The notes beneath the pieces are model-generated. The model was not told the origin of the DNA. It did not search any database and worked only from the letters and a program-made list of their open reading frames with translations. A stretch of DNA of 11,308 bases from contig QGUQ01000031.1 in assembly GCA_003242195.1 (NCBI GenBank), positions 1 through 11,308 of the forward strand, given 5' to 3'. The stretch's first letter is position 1, and each line of letters begins with the position of its first letter. Shown here one piece after another: positions 6,210-11,308 of the stretch. The stretch comes from Bacillota bacterium (GTDB lineage: Bacteria; Bacillota; Sulfobacillia; Thermaerobacterales; Thermaerobacteraceae). The position numbers were made by a program, and so were the translations under genes.

Positions 6210-7886
6210 ATGGGGATCGCGGCAAAGACCCAGGGTCCCGCGGTCGCGATCGTGCCGCTCGGCGGTCTGGGCGAGATCGGTAAGAACATGATGGTGATGG
6301 AGACCGAAAAAGACCTCATCGTCATCGATGCCGGTCTCGCCTTCCCGGGGGATGACATGCCGGGCGTGGACGTCGTGATCCCGGACTATACGTATTTGCT
6401 GGAGCGACGGCACAAGCTACGGGGCATCTTCCTGACGCACGGGCACGAGGACCACATCGGCGGGATGCCCTACCTGCTCAAGGAAGTCCAGGCGCCGGTC
6501 TACGCCACGCGGCTGACGCTGGGGCTGGTAGAGCGCAAGTTGGAGGAAGAGAAGCTGAGCCTGCCGGCCCGGTCGCGCGCCATCCGGCCCGGCGAGCGGG
6601 TGAGGGCCGGTTCCTTCACCGTCGAGCCGTTTCTTGTCAACCACAGCATCCCCGACTCGGTGGGCTTCGCCATCCGCACGCCCGTGGGCCTGTTCGTCCA
6701 CACCGGCGACTTCAAGTTCGACCAGACGCCCATCGACGGGCGGGTGGCCGACTACCAGCGGCTGGCGGCCTACGGCGCCGAGGGCGTGCACGTGCTTCTC
6801 ATGGACAGCACCAACTCCGAGAGGCCGGGGGTCACGGGTTCCGAGCGGCAAGTGGGCGAGGCACTGGCCAACGTCTTCCGGCAGGCGCAGGGCCGCATCC
6901 TGATCGCTAGCTTCGCCAGCCATCTGCACCGCCTGCAGCAGGTGTTCACGCTGGCCGCCGAGTTCGGGCGCCGGCTGGCGGTCATCGGCCGGAGCATGGA
7001 GAGCGTCGTCGAGGTCGCGCTGAAGTTGGGCTACCTGCACGATCCCGGCGTCATGGTGCCGGCGGACAAGATCCAGGAGCTACCACCCGAGCGCGTGGTC
7101 GTGCTGATGACGGGCAGTCAGGGAGAGCCCCTGTCCGCGCTGGCCCGGGCCGCCTCAGGGGAGTTGCGCAAGCTGGAGCTGCTGCCGGGCGATACCGTGG
7201 TCATCGCGGCCAGCCCCATTCCCGGCAACGAGAAGCTGGTGCAGCGCACCATCGACAACCTCTTCCGGCGCGGTTGCCACGTGATCTACGGCCCGCACGC
7301 GGGCGTCCACGTGTCGGGGCACGGTTCCCGGGAGGAACTGCGGCTGATGCTGAACCTGACACGACCGCGCTTTTTCATCCCGGTCCACGGCGAGTATCGG
7401 CACCTGCTGCACAATGCGGAGCTGGCGCGCTCGGTGGGCATCGAGGACGATCGCATCCTCATCGGCGAGAACGGGACGCTGTTCGAGGTGACCAGTGACG
7501 CGGCCCGTATCCGGGGCAAGGTCCAGGCCGGCGCGGTCATGGTGGACGGCCTGGGGGTCGGCGACGTGGGCAACGTCGTCCTGCGCGACCGGCGGCAACT
7601 GGCGCAGGACGGCGTGCTCATCGTGGCCATGGTGCTGAGCCGCGAGCAGCGGCGTGTCATCTCCGGCCCCGAGCTGATCACCCGGGGCTTCGTCTACATG
7701 CGGGAATCGGAAGACCTCCTGGCCGAGGCGCGAGAACGGGCGATCCAGGCCATCCGCGAGATCGACGAGCAGGACATCACCGAGTGGTCCAACATCAAGG
7801 CCGCCGTGCGCGACGCCCTGGGCCGCTTCCTCTTCGAGCGGACGGGGCGGCGGCCGGTGATCCTGCCCATCGTCCTCGAGGTCTGA
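6210..7886 (+). CDS. rnj: Ribonuclease J (metallo-beta-lactamase/beta-CASP RNase)
   Basis: RNase J is a dual 5'-3' exonuclease and endonuclease that processes and degrades mRNA and matures rRNA in the cytoplasm. The 558-residue protein matches the usual length of about 555. Family landmarks are [12 protein letters not shown] (16-27), [15 protein letters not shown] (40-54), the metal-binding HGHEDH (77-82), His145 in VNHSIPDS, Asp167 in HTGDFKFD, the beta-CASP segment with [10 protein letters not shown] (198-207), TGSQGEP (301-307), the 5'-end-binding SGHGS (369-373), and His393 in [11 protein letters not shown]-terminal domain follows, with [14 protein letters not shown]. The ATG at 6210 is set by AGGAGG at 6201-6206, a strong but close (3 nt) site; the frame stays open upstream without a better start. 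The position after dapA corresponds to B. subtilis rnjB, yet the active site is complete as in J1. Confidence 0.97.
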   Translation: MGIAAKTQGPAVAIVPLGGLGEIGKNMMVMETEKDLIVIDAGLAFPGDDMPGVDVVIPDYTYLLERRHKLRGIFLTHGHEDHIGGMPYLLKEVQAPVYATRLTLGLVERKLEEEKLSLPARSRAIRPGERVRAGSFTVEPFLVNHSIPDSVGFAIRTPVGLFVHTGDFKFDQTPIDGRVADYQRLAAYGAEGVHVLLMDSTNSERPGVTGSERQVGEALANVFRQAQGRILIASFASHLHRLQQVFTLAAEFGRRLAVIGRSMESVVEVALKLGYLHDPGVMVPADKIQELPPERVVVLMTGSQGEPLSALARAASGELRKLELLPGDTVVIAASPIPGNEKLVQRTIDNLFRRGCHVIYGPHAGVHVSGHGSREELRLMLNLTRPRFFIPVHGEYRHLLHNAELARSVGIEDDRILIGENGTLFEVTSDAARIRGKVQAGAVMVDGLGVGDVGNVVLRDRRQLAQDGVLIVAMVLSREQRRVISGPELITRGFVYMRESEDLLAEARERAIQAIREIDEQDITEWSNIKAAVRDALGRFLFERTGRRPVILPIVLEV

Positions 7887-7923
7887 GGCGGGGCGAAGGG
7901 GCGCGGCGGCCGGGGCGCGATCG

Positions 7924-7961
7924 GGGGCGGGCCCTAGCGGGCCCGCCCCTCCTCCATTTTT
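7924..7961 (+). terminator. Intrinsic terminator after rnj
   Basis: GGGGCGGGCCC (7924-7934) and GGGCCCGCCCC (7939-7949) form a perfect 11-bp stem with loop TAGC. The run TTTTT at 7957-7961 follows 7 nt later. It lies 38 nt after the rnj stop. The offset T-run lowers certainty slightly, but the stem is very stable. Confidence 0.75.
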
Positions 7962-8006
7962 CATCCCCTGGGGGGAGCGGCGACCCGCGCGGCCATACTA
8001 GGGGGC

Positions 8007-8015
8007 GAGGAGGGA
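8007..8015 (+). promoter_or_regulatory. Shine-Dalgarno deciding the TTG start of tepA
   Basis: GAGGAGGGA ends 5 nt before TTG at 8021. The in-frame ATGs further in (about 8087 and 8156) have no ribosome binding site, and the frame upstream of 8021 overlaps the rnj terminator. This implies the Pro-rich N-terminal segment is translated. Upstream, 7994-8000 reads CATACTA, which resembles a forespore SigG -10, but no matching -35 is visible. Confidence 0.7.
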
Positions 8016-8020
8016 TAGCC

Positions 8021-9010
8021 TTGCCCGCACCGCACGATCGCATCCGGGGGGTCCCCCACGGCGGGCCTCCGACCACGCTGCCCTACATGCCGGCCCCGCC
8101 GGCCGCGCCCGACCGTGAGCCTCCCCCGGGACCCGGCGGCCCGGGCGAACCGCCCATGAGCGAGACAGCGGCCAACATCAAGGAGCTAGGCACCGGGCGC
8201 GTTCCCGAGGCCCCTGCGGACATCCACGTGCTGACCATCGTCGGGCAGGTGGAGGGACACCTGCAACTGCCGGCCCAGAACAAGACGACCAAGTACGAGC
8301 ACATCATCCCGCAGCTGGTGGCGGTGGAGCAGAACCCGGCCATCAAGGGGCTGCTGGTGATCCTCAACACCGTGGGCGGCGACGTGGAGGCGGGGCTCGC
8401 CCTGGCAGAGCTGATCCGGTCGCTGTCCAAGCCCAAGGTCTCCATCGTGCTGGGGGGCGGTCACTCCATCGGCGTCCCCATCGCCGTGGCGGCGGACGTG
8501 AGTTTCATCGCGCCGACGGCCACCATGACCATCCATCCGATCCGCCTGACGGGCCTGGTCATCGGCGTCCCCCAGAGCTATGAGTACCTGGACAAGATGC
8601 AGGAACGCATCATCCGTTTCGTCGTGGAGAACTCCCGCATCAGCCGTGACCGCTTCCGGGAGCTGATGTTCCGTACCGGCGAGCTGGCGCGGGACATCGG
8701 CACCGTACTGGTGGGGGAGGATGCGGTGCGGGAAGGGCTGATCGACGAGGTCGGCGGCCTGTCCCAGGCGGTGGCGCGACTGGCCGAGCTGATCCATCTG
8801 CGGGAGGCGAGGGCGGCGGGTGAGGGGCCGGCAGTTGCGCCCGCCGTCGCTTCCCCAGGCCTGCCCATCCCCGGGACCCCGCCCGGCGCCGGGCCCGCCG
8901 GCGGGGCTCCCCCGGGCGTTCCGGCAGGCCCGCCGTGGTCTCCCGGCCAGCCCGGCCCGGTTTCCTGGCGTCCCACGGGCGGCGGGTACCCGGCCATGGG
9001 GTTCCGCTGA
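8021..9010 (+). CDS. tepA: TepA/YmfB-type ClpP-like serine protease
   Basis: TepA is a ClpP-fold (S14-like) protease of endospore formers. In B. subtilis it has been linked to preprotein translocation and to degradation of small acid-soluble spore proteins at outgrowth. From TTG 8021 the protein has 329 residues, against about 245 in B. subtilis. The core runs from about 68 to 260: [11 protein letters not shown] (70-80), [17 protein letters not shown] (116-132), nucleophile Ser149 in [11 protein letters not shown] (145-155), His172 in [10 protein letters not shown] (169-178), and Asp242 in EGLIDEVGG (238-246). I assign the triad by family pattern. Residues 1-57 are Pro/Gly-rich, and residues 265-329 form a second Pro/Gly-rich tail with repeated PG/PP steps. 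Both are atypical and probably disordered. No signal peptide or membrane segment is evident. It is separated from rnj by a terminator, so it should have its own promoter. Confidence 0.93.
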   Translation: MPAPHDRIRGVPHGGPPTTLPYMPAPPAAPDREPPPGPGGPGEPPMSETAANIKELGTGRVPEAPADIHVLTIVGQVEGHLQLPAQNKTTKYEHIIPQLVAVEQNPAIKGLLVILNTVGGDVEAGLALAELIRSLSKPKVSIVLGGGHSIGVPIAVAADVSFIAPTATMTIHPIRLTGLVIGVPQSYEYLDKMQERIIRFVVENSRISRDRFRELMFRTGELARDIGTVLVGEDAVREGLIDEVGGLSQAVARLAELIHLREARAAGEGPAVAPAVASPGLPIPGTPPGAGPAGGAPPGVPAGPPWSPGQPGPVSWRPTGGGYPAMGFR

Positions 9011-9040
9011 TCCGCTCCGGCCCTGAAGAACAAGACCCGC

Positions 9041-9118
9041 GGCGGCCGGGGGCTGCACGCGGGCCAGGTCCTCGGGACGGACGTACCCTCCGAGACTAGC
9101 CTGGACACCCCGGCCGCC
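9041..9118 (+). other. Nested inverted repeat between tepA and ylzJ; candidate structured RNA
   Basis: An 11-bp perfect inverted repeat, GGCGGCCGGGG (9041-9051) with CCCCGGCCGCC (9108-9118), encloses two further nested pairings: CCAGG (9064-9068) with CCTGG (9100-9104), and CTCGG (9071-9075) with CCGAG (9090-9094). The stems are co-linear and would fold into one long interrupted hairpin in the 164-nt gap (9011-9174). It does not match any riboswitch, T-box, SRP or tRNA pattern that I recognise. It could be a leader regulatory element of ylzJ, a small RNA or a processing site. Confidence 0.4.
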
Positions 9119-9124
9119 CTTCAT

Positions 9125-9153
9125 GCGGCAAGCCTGCCGTCGCGGCAAGCCGC
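9125..9153 (+). repeat. Direct repeat GCGGCAAGCC forming two small hairpins before ylzJ
   Basis: GCGGCAAGCC occurs at 9125-9134 and 9142-9151, a 17-nt period. Each copy can fold locally: CGGCA (9126-9130) with TGCCG (9135-9139), and GCGG (9142-9145) with CCGC (9150-9153). They lie between the nested inverted repeat and the ylzJ Shine-Dalgarno (9161-9170). A role in translation control of ylzJ is speculative. Confidence 0.35.
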
Positions 9154-9174
9154 CAGCGAGAGGAGGGAGGACGT

Positions 9175-9399
9175 GTGGTCCTCTACACCATCGTCCCGCT
9201 GCACGAGGTACTGGCGGGATGGGACGAACCGAGGCCGGATCCTATCTCCCTGGAGATCCAGGGACGTACGCTCCTGATCGAGCCGGATTCGCCGTACGGC
9301 GGCCGCATCGCCCGCCTCATTTCAAGCGATCCCAACGATTTCCTCGATCCCGCCTTCCAGCCCGGACGGCGAGTGGCCTGGTGGGGGCCCCGGCCCTAG
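9175..9399 (+). CDS. ylzJ: YlzJ-like small protein
   Basis: This 74-residue protein matches the YlzJ-like family by its N-terminal MVLYTIVPLHEVL (1-13), its central GRTLLIEP segment, and the C-terminal LISSDPNDFLDPAFQPG (47-63). YlzJ sits between tepA and spoIIIE in B. subtilis, exactly as here. The family's biochemical function is unknown to me; conservation at this locus in spore formers suggests a sporulation or cell-envelope link. It is small and soluble-looking, with no signal peptide or membrane helix. The start is GTG at 9175, supported by AGGAGGGAGG at 9161-9170 with a 4-nt spacer. The stop codon lies inside the loop of a strong hairpin. Confidence 0.85.
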   Translation: MVLYTIVPLHEVLAGWDEPRPDPISLEIQGRTLLIEPDSPYGGRIARLISSDPNDFLDPAFQPGRRVAWWGPRP

Positions 9400-9410
9400 G
9401 CCGGGGCCCC
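9384..9410 (+). terminator. 12-bp hairpin containing the ylzJ stop codon; possible terminator
   Basis: GGGGCCCCGGCC (9384-9395) and GGCCGGGGCCCC (9399-9410) are perfect reverse complements around loop CTA. The ylzJ TAG stop (9397-9399) occupies the loop and first stem base. No T-tract follows (next bases GCCGTGTCCC), so it is not a textbook intrinsic terminator. The next promoter candidate, 30 nt on, fits a transcription boundary here. Confidence 0.5.
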
Positions 9411-9440
9411 GCCGTGTCCCGGACTCTCTCTGTAACTCGC

Positions 9441-9446
9441 TATAAT
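9441..9446 (+). promoter_or_regulatory. Candidate -10 box of the uppP promoter
   Basis: A perfect TATAAT lies 39 nt before the uppP start, in the context CTATAATGGGTAGGAG, almost identical to the dapB leader (162-177). No convincing -35 is seen 16-18 bp upstream, where the sequence is near CCCGGA. Its position between a strong hairpin and uppP supports separate transcription of uppP. Confidence 0.6.
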
Positions 9447-9470
9447 GGGTAGGAGTCCAACAGGCAACCG

Positions 9471-9479
9471 GGGGAGGAG
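9471..9479 (+). promoter_or_regulatory. Shine-Dalgarno deciding the TTG start of uppP
   Basis: GGGGAGGAG ends 5 nt before TTG at 9485. An ATG at 9480 is closer to the site but is in a different frame and does not encode UppP. The TTG gives MELSLWQVVVLGVVQG, the normal UppP N-terminus. Confidence 0.75.
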
Positions 9480-9484
9480 ATGCG

Positions 9485-10330
9485 TTGGAGCTTTCGTTGT
9501 GGCAGGTCGTGGTCCTCGGGGTGGTGCAGGGACTGACGGAGTTTCTGCCCGTCTCGAGCAGCGGTCACCTGGTCGTGTTTCAGGAACTGCTGGGAATCCA
9601 CCTGGAAGGGGTCGGCTTGGAGATCGCGGTGCACCTGGGTACGCTGGCGGCCGTGCTGGCCGTCTACCGCGGGGACGTGGCGGCGGCCGTAGCCGGCGGC
9701 GCGCGGGCCGTCGTCGCCTTGCTCCGCGGGCGCGGGGCGGAGGCCTGGCGGGAGGACCCCGGTGCGCACCTGGCGCTGCTGGTCATCGTCGGCACCTTGC
9801 CCGCCGTTGTCGCCGGCTTGGCGGCCAAGGACGCCATCGAGGCCGTGTTCGAGTCGCCGCTGTTCGTGGCGGGCTGCTGGCTGGTGACGGGTGCCCTGCT
9901 GTGGTGGGTCAGCGGTTTGCACGGCCGCACCACGACCCTGCAACGGGCGAGCCTGGCGGACGCGCTCGCCGTAGGGCTCTTCCAGGCCGTGGCGCTGTTG
10001 CCGGGAATCTCTCGATCGGGCAGCACCATCGCCGGAGCCCGCCTTCGCGGCCTGTCGCCGGAAGAAGCGGCGCGCCTCTCCTTTCTCCTCTCGCTACCCG
10101 CCATCATCGGCGCGGCGGTCCTGGTGACACCGGACGTCCTGGCGGAGAGCGCGGCGGGCATCCCCTGGACGATGTTCCTGGCGGGCGGCCTGACGGCCGC
10201 CCTGACGGGGTACGCGGCCATCCGCTGGCTCCTGCGCTGGTTGGCCACCGGCCGCCTCCACTGGTTCGCCTACTACCTCTGGGCCGCGGCCATCGCGGTG
10301 TTCTTCCTTTACCGCTATAGCGGCCGCTGA
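9485..10330 (+). CDS. uppP: Undecaprenyl-diphosphate phosphatase
   Basis: UppP (BacA) dephosphorylates undecaprenyl pyrophosphate to regenerate the lipid carrier for peptidoglycan and other wall polymers; it is an integral membrane enzyme and confers some bacitracin tolerance. The 281-residue protein has the two diagnostic motifs: QGLTEFLPVSSSGH (15-28), carrying the acidic/Gln catalytic region, and LLPGISRSGSTIAGA (171-185), with the catalytic Arg177. Several hydrophobic segments follow the family topology, including about 48-62, 95-112, 127-143, 200-216, 228-246 and 261-276. The length is normal. It has its own TATAAT box and strong Shine-Dalgarno, so it is probably transcribed separately from ylzJ. 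In B. subtilis no uppP gene occupies the ylzJ-spoIIIE gap, so this position is a lineage feature. It still fits the wall and sporulation theme. Confidence 0.97.
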   Translation: MELSLWQVVVLGVVQGLTEFLPVSSSGHLVVFQELLGIHLEGVGLEIAVHLGTLAAVLAVYRGDVAAAVAGGARAVVALLRGRGAEAWREDPGAHLALLVIVGTLPAVVAGLAAKDAIEAVFESPLFVAGCWLVTGALLWWVSGLHGRTTTLQRASLADALAVGLFQAVALLPGISRSGSTIAGARLRGLSPEEAARLSFLLSLPAIIGAAVLVTPDVLAESAAGIPWTMFLAGGLTAALTGYAAIRWLLRWLATGRLHWFAYYLWAAAIAVFFLYRYSGR

Positions 10331-10470
10331 CAACGCTTCCGTGGGTTCGCTGGCAAGGGTTCGGCGCCGTGGAGATCCCGCCCGTCGACCACGTCGAAGG
10401 GACACCCGAGTCGAGCCGATAGGAAAGGACGGCCGGGGACCGAATTGCCTGTCCACGGGAGGGGACGACC

Positions 10471-11308
10471 GTGTCTCGGCAACGGGGACGGCGCAAGGAG
10501 GGCGGTTCCGACCGGCTGCGCGGCGAGGCGATGGGCATCGCCCTGCTGGTCCTGTCCGGGCTGGCCCTCGTCGCCCTGGTGAAGGGGCCCGCGGCGGGTG
10601 GGGTGATCGGTACGTACCTGGCCGGGGGGCTCACCTGGGCCGTGGGCCGCGCGGCCTGGCTGTTGCCACCGCTGATGGCCTGGCGGGGACTCAGCTGCCT
10701 GTGGGCCCTTCCCCTGCTCCATTCCCGGTCGCGCAGTGCCGGGCTGGCACTGGCCGTGGTGCTGGCGGCGGTTGTGTCCACGAGGCCTTGCGAGCCGCTG
10801 CTGGCACCGTCGTGCGTGCGGGCGGGCGGAGGCGTGGTGGGCGCGCTGACGGCCGAGGTCCTGAGGCGCGCCTTCGGTTCGGCCGGCTCGCTGCTGGTGC
10901 TGGCCGCCCTGGCCATCCTGGACCTGCGGCTGATCACCGGTCGCCCCCTGGCGGCCCTGGGCGGCAGCCTGGGCCGGCGACTGGCGCCGGCGGCACGGCG
11001 GGTCCGCTCGTGGGCCGCGGATTTCTTCTTCACCCGTGACGACGGCGACGGGGAGGACGAGGACGCAGAGCAACGCCCGTCACGGCGCCGGCGGGGGGAG
11101 CCCGACCCTGCCACCGGTCCGGGCGAGGCGGGGCAAGGGCGCGGCAACGGGGGCCCGGGGGGCGCCGACGGCCACCGCTCCCTGGTGGCCCGCCTGCTGC
11201 AGCGAGCCTACCTGGACGGTCCCGCCATCGTCCACGACGTCGAACCCGCAGGCGATGCCCGGGAGCCGGAACCGGGCGCGGGGGGTGACGGTACCGGCGA
11301 TCTCGCGG
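10471..11308 (+). CDS. FtsK/SpoIIIE-family DNA translocase, N-terminal part (cut by window end)
   Basis: FtsK/SpoIIIE translocases pump DNA through the division or sporulation septum. Here the frame stays open from GTG 10471 to the window edge (279 codons), so only the membrane anchor and part of the linker are visible. GGGAGGGG (10457-10464) precedes the GTG by 6 nt. A basic N-terminus (SRQRGRRK) is followed by an FtsK 4TM-like region, with hydrophobic stretches at about 21-38, 45-71 (with GGVIGTYLAGGLTWAVGRAA), 88-103 and 137-155. A variable linker follows, with an acidic run at 190-200, a basic RRRR and many Gly/Pro. The ATPase and gamma domains lie outside the window, so the name depends on TM pattern and on synteny with spoIIIE next to ylzJ/tepA. 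The upstream gap 10331-10470 (140 nt) shows no promoter or terminator I can support. Confidence 0.85.
   Translation, partial: MSRQRGRRKEGGSDRLRGEAMGIALLVLSGLALVALVKGPAAGGVIGTYLAGGLTWAVGRAAWLLPPLMAWRGLSCLWALPLLHSRSRSAGLALAVVLAAVVSTRPCEPLLAPSCVRAGGGVVGALTAEVLRRAFGSAGSLLVLAALAILDLRLITGRPLAALGGSLGRRLAPAARRVRSWAADFFFTRDDGDGEDEDAEQRPSRRRRGEPDPATGPGEAGQGRGNGGPGGADGHRSLVARLLQRAYLDGPAIVHDVEPAGDAREPEPGAGGDGTGDLA

Noticed and set aside
8826..9003. Pro/Gly codon-rich region as a tandem DNA repeat array
   Set aside because: It is compositional (GGC/CCC codons of the TepA tail) without a fixed repeat unit, and the frame is maintained to the stop.
10331..10470. Promoter or terminator in the uppP-ftsK gap
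   Set aside because: Only weak partial palindromes (around CGACCACGTCG) are visible, with no TATAAT-like box or T-run.

Overview
All genes in this window lie on the + strand. The DNA is very GC-rich (roughly 70% by eye) with strong Shine-Dalgarno sequences and frequent GTG/TTG starts. The gene order dapB-dpaA-dpaB-asd-dapG-dapA-rnj-tepA-ylzJ-uppP-ftsK/spoIIIE closely follows the Bacillus spoVFA-spoVFB-asd-dapG-dapA-rnjB-tepA-ylzJ-spoIIIE locus. Together with dipicolinate synthase, this points to a high-GC endospore-forming Firmicute. A Thermaerobacter-like thermophile is my best guess, but that is inference from composition and synteny, not a database match.

Layout. Positions 1-245 are a non-coding leader with a TATAAT box and a GC hairpin. 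Positions 246-6092 hold a tight six-gene operon for the aspartate/diaminopimelate/dipicolinate pathway. DapG and Asd make aspartate semialdehyde, and DapA condenses it with pyruvate to 4-hydroxy-tetrahydrodipicolinate. That intermediate is reduced by DapB toward lysine and peptidoglycan, or oxidised by DpaA/DpaB to dipicolinic acid for the spore core. A terminator-like hairpin and a TATAAT box separate this operon from ribonuclease J (6210-7886), which ends at an 11-bp GC terminator. Next come a TepA/ClpP-like protease with unusual Pro/Gly-rich tails (8021-9010), a 164-nt gap with a nested inverted repeat, a YlzJ-like small protein (9175-9399) whose stop codon sits in the loop of a 12-bp hairpin, undecaprenyl-diphosphate phosphatase (9485-10330), and the N-terminal membrane part of an FtsK/SpoIIIE DNA translocase, which runs off the window at 11308.

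The genes share a theme of cell wall and sporulation: wall precursor and DPA synthesis, lipid carrier recycling, a spore-associated ClpP-like protease and a DNA translocase. I see no mobile element, CRISPR array, tRNA or rRNA. This is a conserved core region, and the protein-coding content is not a novel system. The less explained signals are in the non-coding gaps: hairpins between dpaA and dpaB, a possible attenuator ahead of rnj, and a nested inverted repeat between tepA and ylzJ.
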